From positions 62,001 to 126,000 of the forward strand of contig NZ_LYBV02000027.1 of assembly GCF_001660705.2 (NCBI RefSeq): 64,000 nt of DNA, in the 5' to 3' direction. Positions 34,690 through 44,224 of the stretch are shown one piece after another. The position numbers and the translations under genes were made by a program. Positions within the stretch are counted from its first letter, which is position 1; every line of letters starts with the position of its first letter. Source of the DNA: Saccharicrinis aurantiacus (GTDB taxonomy: Bacteria > Bacteroidota > Bacteroidia > Bacteroidales > Marinilabiliaceae). The notes beneath the pieces were generated by a model. The model did no database searches. It saw nothing but the letters and a program-made list of their open reading frames with translations, and was not told where the DNA came from.

Positions 34690-37491
34690 TTATTTTGTTT
34701 TCAGAACTAAGTTTTGCTGATTTACTTTAACATTCCATCCGTCGGTTTGAAAAGTTAGCTTTGTAATATCACTCAACTCAGAACGTGATGTATTCTGTAA
34801 GCTCCCACTTAAGGTTCGTGATTCGCCAGGCAAAAGGTTGATGTAGTTATCATCTAAATAAAAACGAAGTCCCATAGGTAAATCAATAATTAGTGATTCT
34901 AAGCCCATAATAACGTTATCAGTGTTGTTGGTGTAGTTTATGGTAAAGGCTTTTTCTTCGCCTTGCATTAAACTTTCGGGCACATTATTGAGCTGAGCCG
35001 TAATGTTGTTTTTAGTCCATTTACGATATTCGCCAAAATAGCCTCCTGTAACACTTACGCGTTCGTTATTTTCTAGAGCACCAATCATACACGTATATTC
35101 GTTGTGCGAAACTAGTTCGTTGTTTTTGTTATACATGTTTAATACCACCAAAAAGTTATGCTCTTTATTTGCAGTTGGAATAGTCCAATCGAGCTTTCCG
35201 ATAGTTGCAACCGAATGCGCATCAACAGCTCCATTAAAACTCTTTTTATATACTTTTTCGGCTTTCTGACCTAAGTAAATGGCAACATCTACCTTAAGGT
35301 TTTTGTGTTCTTCTAAGGCATCGTTAATAACACTGATGTCTATATCATAGGCTTCTCCCGGAAGTACAATCTGATTTTGTTGCGATGCGGTAACCAATAA
35401 GGGTGATGCTGCTCTTTTAAAGGCGTAATAATGGTTTTTGCAGGTTCCATATGAGTTAATCATCGACCACGATGTGGCTGGCCAAACATCGTTCAGCGCC
35501 CAAAATAAACAACCCGAAACTTTATATCGTGCCAAGCGTGTATTTTCCATTTGGGCCTGCCATCCAATAATGTTGTGCATCATTTCAGTATGAATCACCT
35601 CTTCCACGGTCTGCGGAATGCCATATACATCGTTTTGCCATTCAGGATAACTTGCCACAGATGAGTTGTGAACAGAAAGCCAGTACTGGTTTTCCTTAAG
35701 CGGGAATAGCTGATCCTTATCTAAAAACTTAAGCATATCAGATAGGGGAGGCCACGATTGCTGATACCCTGCCTCGCTACAAAAACGAGCATAACTTTGC
35801 GAACGTTCCTGATTATTTACAATACCCATTCCGCCATGCACATTTCCGCCATGCGGCGATGCTTTATGGAATTCTCGGGTGCCATCGTGTTCTTTAATTA
35901 ATCGGTCTAACTCATTAATTTGCTCTACTCTATCTTTTCTATTGGCATCAAATTCGTTACCTCCGCAATACAATACTAAACTTGGGTGATTGCGCGTTCT
36001 GATAATGTTGGTGCGCACAGCCTCCCATGAGGCTGTTTGATCTTGCGAGGGCGCATAACTACCTACCCAGAAATCTTGCCACACCAACAGACCCAGGCTG
36101 TCGCAAATCTCATAAAAGGTATCTGTTTCATATAAACCTTCGCCCCAAACACGTAGCATATTAACGTTTGCTTCAGCAGCTGCACGTAGGGTATATTCGT
36201 AAATTTCGGGCGACAAATCAAACATGGCATCCATTGGTATTGTGTTCATACCTTGTACAAATACTTTTTGCCCGTTCACTACAAAAGTCCAATCGTACTC
36301 GCCATCTTCCAAGTCAGGATCTATAGCATGGTCAAATTGAAGCACTTTTTCTTTAGTCCATTCAGGATCTTCATTTCTAATTTTCTCAATAGTTCTGATG
36401 CCAAATTGGTTTATGCTATTGTCAATTACCAAACCTGCTTCGTCACTAATTTGAGTTTTAATTTGATATAAGTTCTGATCGCCATAATGAATAGGCCACC
36501 ATAATTTTGCTTCATTTATATTGATTTCTTGGCTTTCAGAGAAGTCACTATTGGCCAGGACTGAAGCATTAAAACGACCGGTTTTGACAATGGCTTCAGT
36601 AGCTTTTTCAATAATCTGATATTGTACAAACAAGTTTGTTTTGCGCGTTCCTTTATTTGAGAAGTTAAAATCCACTTCGAGCTTTGCTGTATTACTCGAA
36701 ATGCTTTTTGTTTTAACAAATATATTTTCAATTTTGGCATCTTCCTTTGCAACTAACTTAATGGGCTGCAAAATACCAATAGGCACAATATGAGGACCCC
36801 AATCCCAACCAAATACACATTTCGATATTAGGTATTCGCCTGCTTGTGGATTAGATGGTGTAACCCAAGGACGCTCATGTAAGTCGCCATCAACCCCAGT
36901 TGTCCAGTCAAAGAATTTATTGTTTTTAATTTCTTTATTTGAATTTTCAGGAGCGCGTAATCTTAAAATGATGTCGTTCAAAGTACCTGCTTCAATGCAT
37001 TTACTCACATCAATTTTCATTTCTTGATAGTTACCAACCGTAACGCCACACCAAGTCCCATTAACCCAAACATCGGCTTTGTAGTTGATCATATTACAAT
37101 CGAGTGTAATGTTTTTGCCTTGCCAATCATTGGGTACTTCAATTTGCTTTACAAAGTACCACTCTCTATCCTCAACCCAGCGTAGGTCTTTTACATTATC
37201 TCCAACGTAAGGATCTTTAGTCAAGCCAAGTTCAACCAAATTGTGTTGTACACTTCCGGGTACTTTTACTGTTATGGCTTCCTGTGTTAATGAATCTACT
37301 TCGGGAGGTGGAAAGGCCATAAAAATACCCCAAGCAGGACTCCAAGTACCCATTCCAAACTCAAAACTTTTCATGGTCCAATCGCCATCAAGCGATATCT
37401 CATTGTTTAGTTGTTTAAATTCAACGGGTTCTTTATCAATATTGCAACTTACCATCAATATAATGGCAATTAATAAGCTTATCTGTTTCAT
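34690..37491 (-). CDS. Glycoside hydrolase family 2 lipoprotein, beta-mannosidase-like
   Basis: 933-aa exported enzyme with a signal peptide and lipobox LMVSCNID. The order is a GH2 sugar-binding domain, Ig-like domains, a TIM barrel and C-terminal sandwich domains. Catalytic motifs are the acid/base E513 in LYCGGNEFDA and the nucleophile E573 in RFCSEAGYQ. The stretch NMLRVWGEGLYETDTFYE and the CSEAGYQ form are typical of exo-beta-mannosidases rather than beta-galactosidases. It would remove mannose from beta-mannan or galactomannan oligosaccharides. The start lies 9 bp after the stop of the GH36 gene, so it is the second gene of a two-gene operon ending in a strong terminator. There is no SusC/D pair nearby. 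Confidence 0.9.
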   Translation of the reverse strand: MKQISLLIAIILMVSCNIDKEPVEFKQLNNEISLDGDWTMKSFEFGMGTWSPAWGIFMAFPPPEVDSLTQEAITVKVPGSVQHNLVELGLTKDPYVGDNVKDLRWVEDREWYFVKQIEVPNDWQGKNITLDCNMINYKADVWVNGTWCGVTVGNYQEMKIDVSKCIEAGTLNDIILRLRAPENSNKEIKNNKFFDWTTGVDGDLHERPWVTPSNPQAGEYLISKCVFGWDWGPHIVPIGILQPIKLVAKEDAKIENIFVKTKSISSNTAKLEVDFNFSNKGTRKTNLFVQYQIIEKATEAIVKTGRFNASVLANSDFSESQEININEAKLWWPIHYGDQNLYQIKTQISDEAGLVIDNSINQFGIRTIEKIRNEDPEWTKEKVLQFDHAIDPDLEDGEYDWTFVVNGQKVFVQGMNTIPMDAMFDLSPEIYEYTLRAAAEANVNMLRVWGEGLYETDTFYEICDSLGLLVWQDFWVGSYAPSQDQTASWEAVRTNIIRTRNHPSLVLYCGGNEFDANRKDRVEQINELDRLIKEHDGTREFHKASPHGGNVHGGMGIVNNQERSQSYARFCSEAGYQQSWPPLSDMLKFLDKDQLFPLKENQYWLSVHNSSVASYPEWQNDVYGIPQTVEEVIHTEMMHNIIGWQAQMENTRLARYKVSGCLFWALNDVWPATSWSMINSYGTCKNHYYAFKRAASPLLVTASQQNQIVLPGEAYDIDISVINDALEEHKNLKVDVAIYLGQKAEKVYKKSFNGAVDAHSVATIGKLDWTIPTANKEHNFLVVLNMYNKNNELVSHNEYTCMIGALENNERVSVTGGYFGEYRKWTKNNITAQLNNVPESLMQGEEKAFTINYTNNTDNVIMGLESLIIDLPMGLRFYLDDNYINLLPGESRTLSGSLQNTSRSELSDITKLTFQTDGWNVKVNQQNLVLKTK

Positions 37492-37500
37492 TTGTTTATG

Positions 37501-39720
37501 CTATTTTACTTCTGTTAATTCTAAAACTACACTCGGATTATCTTCGTCAACAGGTATGTTTAGGCCTACTTTCATTAAAAAGTCGCCACTATAGGTCTGT
37601 TCATTTTTAATTTGTGATAATGTGTTTGGGAATAGGTTTATTTCATTAACTCGGTATTGCTTGTTGGCATCTAAACCGTTTAGTTTTATAGGCTCTGTTT
37701 TGGTATGATAGAGAACGCGTGTATTTACCAAGTAAGAGAACATGATAATGCGGTCTTTTTCCTTAGAAGTGTATAACAAAGAGGCCACATCATAATCGTA
37801 AGGGTTTTGCAAACGGTATTGATCACCATGCCAAATGATTTCCTTGAAACTATTGTAATTTTTAACGGCTTCTGTGCAAAAGGTAAGTTCATCTTTACTG
37901 AGTTCGCTTGCTACTATGTCGAAACCTAGCTTTCCCATACTTGCCACATCAACCTTGTATTTTAAGCTTTGGTTACCCCAATTGGTTACATGGTTGTCTG
38001 TTACAATGGAAGGATAGAAGTATGAGTAATTCCATTGTTGAAATACCCTTTCTAGTGGATCGGTATTATCGCTCACCCAAAACTCAGTGAAATATTGCAA
38101 AAAGTTATAGTCCGCTCTTCCGCCACCACCAGCGCAAAGCATCATTGGCACCTTTGGGTATTTGGCTCGTAGGCGTTCTAATACTTTGTAAAGGCCCTTT
38201 GTGTAATCAATATACAAGTGCGACTGTGGTGTGTTTTCTTTGGCTAAATAAGCAGAATGTGCATTGTGGATGATAGAGTTACAATCCCATTTAATGAAAG
38301 CCAATTCTGGATTGTCGGTAAATAATCGATCTACCACACCATAAACAAAATCTTGAACTTCCGGATTGGTTAAATCCAAAACCAGCTGATCGCGTTGGTA
38401 TATCTCCGGACGTTGGCTTTGTTTAATAACCCAGTCTGGATGATTTTCATACAATTCACTTTCTGGGTTTACCATTTCAGGTTCAATCCAAATACCGAAC
38501 TTAATGTCTTTTTTGTGGGCTTCTTTAATTAAATAACCAATGCCGTGTGGCAATTTCTTTTTGTTTTCAGTCCAGTCGCCAAGCCCGGCATCATCATTGT
38601 TTCGTGGGTATTTATTACCGAACCAGCCATCATCTAATAAAAATAAATCTACACCTATTTCTTGTGCATCTTTAAAAAGCTTGGTGATTTTCTTTTCGTT
38701 AAAATCAAAGTAAGTGGCTTCCCAATTATTAAGTAAGGTGAGGCGCTCTCCTTGTCCATCCAGAACTCTGTGTTCGCGAGCCCAATTGTGCATGTTTCTG
38801 CTTGCTTCACCAGTTCCGTTGTTGGATAGGGCATAAATTAATGCAGGGGTTTCAAATACCTCCTTAGGTTTTAAATAATACTCAGAGGCATGTGGGTTAA
38901 TGCCTGCAATTAAGCGTAGGTTATCGTATGAATCTACCTCAAAGTCAATTTTAAAATTGCCGCTCCATGCCAATTGAGCAAGCATTACTTTACCTGTATT
39001 TTCTTTCGCTTCATGCCCGAATGATACAATGAAACTTTGGCTTTGTAGCATCACATTTCTTGAGCCCATTTTAGAGTCAAGTGTTTTTATTCCCCGCGTT
39101 AATCGCTGACTATTGGCCTGCATTTCCATTGCCCATTGGTTATGAAAACTTTTTAGGTATGGATCTTTATCTGTAAAATATAAATTAGCTGATGCATATT
39201 TTTGCATTCTTAAAATACCATCCTCGTTATGAGATATTTCTGTCCATTGTTCAATTAAGTTTTCAGCCTCAAAAACCTTGTAGAATAATTTTACTTCAAT
39301 AGGATAAACTGGGTCTTTTAAAACAATGGTGTATTGTTTGGCACCGTTTGTTAGTGGATCAATGGTGTGACTGTCGTATTTTAGCTCTAAGGAATTATTA
39401 CCGTCGCTATGAATCACCTTCAAGGCAGGTTCAGATAAGTTCCATGTTCCTGATGGGGTATATGCTGAGTTGCAGATGCCAATATTTTCATCTGTAAAAT
39501 TAAACATATCTGAAACGTATTTCAATTCATCATTATTGGCTAATCTGTCACCAAAGTAAGATAAGATTAACCTATTTTCATTATCAGTTTGAAGTAAAAG
39601 ACTAAAATCTTTTGTGTGGATAGGGATGATGGTTGCATTGGTTGTAATGTTGCTGAAAACAAGAACTATAACTAGGAGTAATTGCTTTAGTTTACAAGCG
39701 GAATTTTTATTAGTGTTCAT
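37501..39720 (-). CDS. Glycoside hydrolase family 36 alpha-galactosidase
   Basis: 739-aa exported protein (signal helix LLLVIVLVFSNITTNA, about 14-29). The GH36 layout is an N-terminal beta-supersandwich (about 35-300), a TIM barrel with LFLLDDGWFGNKYPRNND and KFGIWIEPEMVNPES, and a C-terminal domain. Catalytic residues are the nucleophile D479 in FIKWDCNS and the acid/base D551 in WVSDNTDPLER. It would strip alpha-1,6-galactose from galactomannans or raffinose-type sugars. It is the first gene of the operon; the downstream GH2 beta-mannosidase fits joint attack on galactomannan fragments. The family is firm; the natural substrate is inferred from the pair. Confidence 0.93.
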   Translation of the reverse strand: MNTNKNSACKLKQLLLVIVLVFSNITTNATIIPIHTKDFSLLLQTDNENRLILSYFGDRLANNDELKYVSDMFNFTDENIGICNSAYTPSGTWNLSEPALKVIHSDGNNSLELKYDSHTIDPLTNGAKQYTIVLKDPVYPIEVKLFYKVFEAENLIEQWTEISHNEDGILRMQKYASANLYFTDKDPYLKSFHNQWAMEMQANSQRLTRGIKTLDSKMGSRNVMLQSQSFIVSFGHEAKENTGKVMLAQLAWSGNFKIDFEVDSYDNLRLIAGINPHASEYYLKPKEVFETPALIYALSNNGTGEASRNMHNWAREHRVLDGQGERLTLLNNWEATYFDFNEKKITKLFKDAQEIGVDLFLLDDGWFGNKYPRNNDDAGLGDWTENKKKLPHGIGYLIKEAHKKDIKFGIWIEPEMVNPESELYENHPDWVIKQSQRPEIYQRDQLVLDLTNPEVQDFVYGVVDRLFTDNPELAFIKWDCNSIIHNAHSAYLAKENTPQSHLYIDYTKGLYKVLERLRAKYPKVPMMLCAGGGGRADYNFLQYFTEFWVSDNTDPLERVFQQWNYSYFYPSIVTDNHVTNWGNQSLKYKVDVASMGKLGFDIVASELSKDELTFCTEAVKNYNSFKEIIWHGDQYRLQNPYDYDVASLLYTSKEKDRIIMFSYLVNTRVLYHTKTEPIKLNGLDANKQYRVNEINLFPNTLSQIKNEQTYSGDFLMKVGLNIPVDEDNPSVVLELTEVK

Positions 39721-39939
39721 AATAGTATTATACTTTTGATTTAATTGTACAATGTGTGTTGCATCAGAATCAAAAATAATACCTATTGTAATGTTAACTC
39801 GGCTATAAGCTAGCGAATGATTGTAATCTAAAGTGCAAAGCTTATGCTTTCATGAATTTTTATAAACAACATATGAAATAATGAATTTTGTTAAATCAAA
39901 TTCTGTGATGAAGCGTTAAAAGGAATGTTGCTTGCCTTC

Positions 39940-41040
39940 TTACTTTGAGAGATTAAAATCGATCTTTTCAAATTCAGTTCCATTTACAATAACCGCCACT
40001 TGATGCAAGCCTAAATGGAATTTACGTGTGGTAATTAATTTAAAAGGTTGTTTTCTGTTTATCATGGTTTCTGAATTCGGGGCATAAACCTTTTCGCTAA
40101 TCTTATATACTTTTTTTGAGAGTGTGCCATTCGCCTTTTGATAATACACCGCATACTCCAAACGTATTTTTGATTTCGCATTGCTCTTGTTCACCAATTG
40201 AAATTGAAACTCTAAATACCCACCAATCTTCACTTCTGGAGTAACAACTTTGAAGTTATTAAATGCTATATGCTCAATACTACCAAATCCAAATAGTGTC
40301 ATCACTTCAGGGAGGCCTTGCTTTAAAAGCGTGCGACAAGCGTGTTTAATTAAAGCGTCGGTTTCTTTTGTTTTTCCCAGCCAGGCTTTCGCTATTTTAA
40401 TTATTAATTCAGGATTGTCCTTTGAAATATCGTTTAGGTTGTTAGCCACGCTTAAACGAACAAAGTCAGTATCATCGGTTCTTAAATTCTCTAAAATAGG
40501 AAGAATGGGCGAGGGGTCTTTTTTTAAGGTAGGGAGTGCCATGGCCCATGGTAAACGTGGTCGGCACCCTTCAGTAGCCAAACGCCTAACAAAGGGGTTT
40601 TCGTTCTTCGACCATTGTAACATTTGCTTAAGCATTCTATCCTGATCATTAATAATGAAAGGCCTAACTGCAAATTCGCAACTAATAAAAGTGGTTATCT
40701 TTTCAAAAGCTTTCATTGATAAGTCAAAATCATTGATGCCATATATCTCGATAAAATCAGGAAGAAAAATATAAGCCAAACGATGTGCTTCATTCTGATC
40801 AAGTAGGGGAATGATATCGGTAAGCAAATTGGCGTTTGCTTTAAAGTTATTAGGCAATTGCTTTCCAAGTGTTAATGTAGTATGACGCATGCGCTGTTTT
40901 AATTCCATATTTTCCCACTCTTTTGTGAAAACATCCTTTATGAAAGCATTGCTATTGAAGGTTGGAGATAGTTTTTTTACTGCATTGGTAAAGTCGTTAA
41001 ATAAATCTTTTGTGTAGATGTTTTTAAAAAGCTCAGCCAT
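39940..41040 (-). CDS. AlkC-like DNA alkylation repair glycosylase
   Basis: 366-aa protein built of HEAT-like repeats, as in AlkC/AlkD DNA glycosylases that remove N3- and N7-alkyl purines without base flipping. The central ATEGCRPRLPWAMAL and NENPFVRRLATEG motifs are characteristic of the AlkC branch. The C-terminal part (about 265-366) is beta-rich (LEFQFQLVNKSNAKSKIRLE, KFHLGLHQVAVIVNG), consistent with the Ig-like domain that separates AlkC from AlkD. It is cytoplasmic. The gene is monocistronic, with no other repair genes nearby. Good confidence in the family, moderate in the exact substrate. Confidence 0.88.
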   Translation of the reverse strand: MAELFKNIYTKDLFNDFTNAVKKLSPTFNSNAFIKDVFTKEWENMELKQRMRHTTLTLGKQLPNNFKANANLLTDIIPLLDQNEAHRLAYIFLPDFIEIYGINDFDLSMKAFEKITTFISCEFAVRPFIINDQDRMLKQMLQWSKNENPFVRRLATEGCRPRLPWAMALPTLKKDPSPILPILENLRTDDTDFVRLSVANNLNDISKDNPELIIKIAKAWLGKTKETDALIKHACRTLLKQGLPEVMTLFGFGSIEHIAFNNFKVVTPEVKIGGYLEFQFQLVNKSNAKSKIRLEYAVYYQKANGTLSKKVYKISEKVYAPNSETMINRKQPFKLITTRKFHLGLHQVAVIVNGTEFEKIDFNLSK

Positions 41041-41106
41041 AATTTGAGATTAAATTGTAAGATATATCACATAGGATACTTGTGGAATTTAGTTTAAAGT
41101 TACAGC

Positions 41107-41141
41107 AAAAAAGAGGGAATATCCTAATGAATATTCCCTTT
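41107..41141 (-). terminator. Terminator of the glycosyltransferase gene
   Basis: Stem GGGAATAT (41115-41122) / ATATTCCC (41131-41138) with an 8-nt loop and weaker pairs outside it. On the minus strand it is followed by a run of T (A run 41107-41112). It lies about 27 bp past the stop codon. Confidence 0.75.
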
Positions 41142-41167
41142 GTATTATTATAATGAGCTTTTAATTT

Positions 41168-42199
41168 TTATTCAATAAACTCTAAATAGTTTTTGCATTG
41201 GTATTTATAAGTCCATTTCGTATCCTTATATAAGTTATCGGGTTTGCTCTCAACTAACTTATTAATTTGGCTGACTAAATCACCCTCGCAATTATAGAAA
41301 AGACCATTATCTCTAAAGTCGTTAAATTGCTTAAAAAAAGAATCCATTATTAGGGGCTTATTAAAGCCAAAGGCCAAGTTAAACGAACCTGATATTTTAT
41401 CTTGATACGTTTTAGAAGTTGAATGGTCGGTATGAATGAGTGGTAAAACAAAATCACTCATTTTCATGTATGTATCAAAAGTATTTGGGTTGATGTATTT
41501 ATCCCAAAAGATGCAATTGTTATTTGCATCGTATTTCTCAAATTCTTTTCTAATATCCTGACCATGGTCATTCTTAAAAATACTTTGCCCAAGAAAGATA
41601 AGTTTGATGTTTTTATTTAACGTACCATTTTTAAATGAATGAAGTAGCGTATTATAATCTCTTCGGTTTTGTTGCATTTTACCAGGTATCGCAATCCAAA
41701 TTTCCTCACTTGCTTTTTTAATATTTAAAAGTCTAGAGTCTTGAAAAAATATGGGGTAGTATGAGTTTGTTTTTACATTTGGTTTAACAAAGCTATCGAT
41801 GCCATTTAATAAATAGTCATTTAAAAATAGGTAACCATTCACCTTTCTATTGTTCTTTCTTAGCAACTCATTTCTATCATGCACAATGCCAAAATACTTC
41901 CGTTTGCTTGAAGCTATATTTAATAATCGTTTGGCACTTGGGTGGTGTATTGAATTAAAAACACATCGGCTGATGTTATGCTTTCGTAAAAATTGAACGA
42001 TTTTGATATAGCCAATTCCCCACTGATTACTTCCTAAAAAAAGTACATCATCTATTTTGTCCCAATAGTTGATTCTATCTTTAAGTCTGTAATTGCAAAT
42101 TAAAAAAACCTTGTTTTTTTTCGATGTTTTTAAAAAATCAACTTGTGAGTGCAAGCATTCATCATGAAAGCCATTAAACTCTATTAATGCGGTGTTCAT
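41168..42199 (-). CDS. Putative GT-B glycosyltransferase
   Basis: 343-aa soluble protein. The first half is Rossmann-like (KVFLICNYRLKDRINYW, RCVFNSIHHPSAKRLLN, FGIVHDRNELLRKNNRK). The second half begins with IWIAIPGKMQQNRRDYNTLL and contains NIKLIFLGQSI. The region YMKMSDFVLPLIHTDHST, then ISGSFNLAFGFNKPLIMD, matches the donor-sugar site of group-1-like glycosyltransferases in form. Substrate and product are unknown. It stands alone rather than in a polysaccharide cluster. Confidence 0.65.
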   Translation of the reverse strand: MNTALIEFNGFHDECLHSQVDFLKTSKKNKVFLICNYRLKDRINYWDKIDDVLFLGSNQWGIGYIKIVQFLRKHNISRCVFNSIHHPSAKRLLNIASSKRKYFGIVHDRNELLRKNNRKVNGYLFLNDYLLNGIDSFVKPNVKTNSYYPIFFQDSRLLNIKKASEEIWIAIPGKMQQNRRDYNTLLHSFKNGTLNKNIKLIFLGQSIFKNDHGQDIRKEFEKYDANNNCIFWDKYINPNTFDTYMKMSDFVLPLIHTDHSTSKTYQDKISGSFNLAFGFNKPLIMDSFFKQFNDFRDNGLFYNCEGDLVSQINKLVESKPDNLYKDTKWTYKYQCKNYLEFIE

Positions 42200-42434
42200 T
42201 TTCTTTAGGAAGTATTATTTTGTTTTGATACCGTTTGTACGCGCAATTATTAAAAAGGTTTGTATTGTTTAGGGTTTACTCTTGTAATAATGTTTGAGAT
42301 AATTTTAAACTGTGTTTCATCTATAAAAGACTGAATGAGATATAAAGTTTAAAAGTGTTTTTGAAATTTTGGGAAAACCCAGATAGAAAAGAGAAATATT
42401 TAAACGACTAATTTCTGAAACCCTTAATTTTACT

Positions 42435-42475
42435 AGTCCCCGAGTAGGTTTGCCCCCTGCAATGGGACTTTTTTT
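42435..42475 (+). terminator. Terminator-like stem with T7, no gene in front
   Basis: Outer stem AGTCCC (42435-42440) / GGGACT (42464-42469), an inner TTGC/GCAA pairing and seven T residues at 42469-42475. It faces the plus strand, where no gene ends, so it may terminate an antisense or small RNA starting around 42.3 kb. Confidence 0.4.
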
Positions 42476-42523
42476 ATGTGCACGAGCAAAATATCGCATT
42501 GCACGAGTAAAATAATGCACATA
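42475..42523. repeat. 49-bp element: two 21-bp direct repeats inside 8-bp inverted ends
   Basis: Two near-identical 21-bp units, TGCACGAGCAAAATATCGCA(T) at 42479 and TGCACGAGTAAAATAATGCA(C) at 42500, abut. The whole is bounded by TATGTGCA (42475-42482) and TGCACATA (42516-42523). Low-complexity AT-rich DNA continues on the right. Confidence 0.55.
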
Positions 42524-42800
42524 AATAGCAGTTTTACCCACTACAAGAGTGCGAGTCACCCATAAAATACCATCCTTTTTTGATTATTTGACCATACTGA
42601 TGCTCTGAATTAGCAAAAAGAGGCTATGCATCAGCAAAAAACTGCTCTTAAAGACTAGTTAAAACTGCTTTTAGAGTACTGTTTACCAAAAATACTACTC
42701 CCCCTCTCACTATCTGACTTAGTTGATGTTCTTGAAGATGGTGATATAATATTTCAAACTTTATTATATAGACCTCAATAAATAAGCAATACGATAAACC

Positions 42801-42834
42801 TAAAACGAAGGCAACTCCTTTTGTAAGAGCTGCC
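42801..42834 (-). terminator. Weak terminator of the serine hydrolase gene
   Basis: Stem GGCAACTC (42810-42817) / GAGCTGCC (42827-42834) with one G-U pair and a 9-nt loop. On the minus strand a broken T tract (TTCGTTTT) follows. It lies 20 bp past the stop codon. Confidence 0.55.
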
Positions 42835-42853
42835 CTTGTTTAATTTTTAGTTA

Positions 42854-44158
42854 TTAATCAAATAGACCAGATGTGGCAATTTGTCTTAAATATTTCTGAA
42901 TACGATGTGTTGGTTCTGTTGAGAAAAATGCAATTACTAAATCTTTATCAGGTGAAACATACAGTCCTTGACTATTTAAACCTGATTTAAAGAAGTCACC
43001 ATCTTCGAAAATAGCATCCCATTGGCGTGCAGCAGTTCTTACGGTTTTATCTCCAAGGCGATCCATAAAACGCTCACCCGAACCAGCTTCGCCACCAAGA
43101 TAAAAATCTTTATCTCTAGGAGAATTCATAATTCTATCTAACATATCAGGTGATACTATTCTTTCGGTTGATATTTTACTCCAACTAGGTGTATAAAGCA
43201 TACCAATACGCGCTAAATCTCTAAGGTTAGATGAGGCTGGACCATGAACGATAGCGATGCCATCAGGCGATAAGTGCATTTGTAGTGGACCTTCAACACC
43301 CATTTTTGACCAAACGCGTTCATCAAAGAAATCGGACCAACTTTTACCACTAACCGCTTCAACCAAGAATACTAGTGATTGTGTAGCAACAGAAGAGTAT
43401 GCATAATGCTTTCCTGACTCAGCAACAGGTTTAGCATCAAGCATCACATCAAGCATGTACTCTACTTTTCCTTTTGTTTCTTCGCCTAATTCGGCTCTAA
43501 ACATACGAGAAGTAACCGACTTTGGATTGGCGAATTGTGAAGCATTATCTAATGCATCTAAACCTGTTGACATATCTAATGCATCAATAATTTTAATGTT
43601 TTCCCATGCAGAACCTTTAAAGTCTGGAACATATTTACCTAAAGTTTCGTTTTGGTCAATTAAACCATCTTCTATAAGTAAATCAACAGCTAAAGAAGAT
43701 AATACTTTAGTTACAGATGCCCAGAAGTGAGTGTCAAGGTCATCCATACCAGGGTATGATTCATAAGCTACTTCTCCTTTATGTAGTACCACAAAACCTT
43801 GTGCAAAACTTTGAGGATGCACCAAGTAATCGTTAAGTGAAAGAGTACCTAAGTTTGTTTCTGCTTCAATTTTACCAATCTCAGGTAATTTAGACTCGGT
43901 TAATTCCATTATAGGCTGACGTCTTAGCATAATTGCCGTTTTATTGGTTTGCGAAGCGTGCGCATGATACCAAAGGGCTGCTGGTTTAGCTGTTGTTAAG
44001 TCAGTTACCTTAAAGTTACGGATGAAATCTAAAGTTTCATCGGCAGACCAACCATCAAGTGCTTTTTGCACTGGGTCTGGTTGTTGAGCATTCATGTTTA
44101 TAGATAACACAAGCATCGTTATCATTGTAAATAGTACTTTCAAGTTTATACGTTTCAT
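42854..44158 (-). CDS. Serine hydrolase of the beta-lactamase class C family
   Basis: 434-aa exported protein with a signal peptide ending at NMNAQ (about residue 25). The active-site motif S148-x-x-K151 lies in FWASVTKVLSSLAVDLLIEDG, typical of class C / DD-peptidase-like esterases. The second motif region is HYAYSSVATQ, where the usual Tyr-x-Asn is Tyr-Ser-Ser, so beta-lactam hydrolysis is unlikely. The family acts as esterases, D-amino-acid peptidases or carboxypeptidases; the substrate is unknown. The gene follows the broken barrel locus with a 66-bp gap and could share its transcript. Confidence 0.85.
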   Translation of the reverse strand: MKRINLKVLFTMITMLVLSINMNAQQPDPVQKALDGWSADETLDFIRNFKVTDLTTAKPAALWYHAHASQTNKTAIMLRRQPIMELTESKLPEIGKIEAETNLGTLSLNDYLVHPQSFAQGFVVLHKGEVAYESYPGMDDLDTHFWASVTKVLSSLAVDLLIEDGLIDQNETLGKYVPDFKGSAWENIKIIDALDMSTGLDALDNASQFANPKSVTSRMFRAELGEETKGKVEYMLDVMLDAKPVAESGKHYAYSSVATQSLVFLVEAVSGKSWSDFFDERVWSKMGVEGPLQMHLSPDGIAIVHGPASSNLRDLARIGMLYTPSWSKISTERIVSPDMLDRIMNSPRDKDFYLGGEAGSGERFMDRLGDKTVRTAARQWDAIFEDGDFFKSGLNSQGLYVSPDKDLVIAFFSTEPTHRIQKYLRQIATSGLFD

Positions 44159-44224
44159 ATCTATGTAAATTTGTGACTCTTTGTAATCTGATAAATAGGA
44201 TGTACAAGTCAGTTAATATGTAAA

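Larger units (their letters stand above)
42200..42853. other. 654-bp intergenic region with structured and repeated elements
   Basis: No credible gene. A minus-strand open frame at 42317-42559 runs through the repeats and has no protein-like character. The region holds a terminator-like stem at 42435-42475, a 49-bp repeat element at 42475-42523, and the terminator of the serine hydrolase at 42801-42834. Confidence 0.6.

Noticed and set aside
40250-40645. Plus-strand open frame of 131 codons
   Set aside because: Antisense to the AlkC-like gene, with no protein-like pattern.
42475-42523. Possible CRISPR array
   Set aside because: Only two short adjacent units with no spacers of constant length and no cas genes; the 62-bp and 11-bp repeats also abut directly without spacers.
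42317-42559. Minus-strand open frame of 80 codons
   Set aside because: Spans the repeat element and a terminator-like stem; no conserved look.
42854-44158. Beta-lactamase resistance gene
   Set aside because: It has the SxxK motif, but the Tyr-x-Asn motif is altered and the family is mostly esterases or peptidases.
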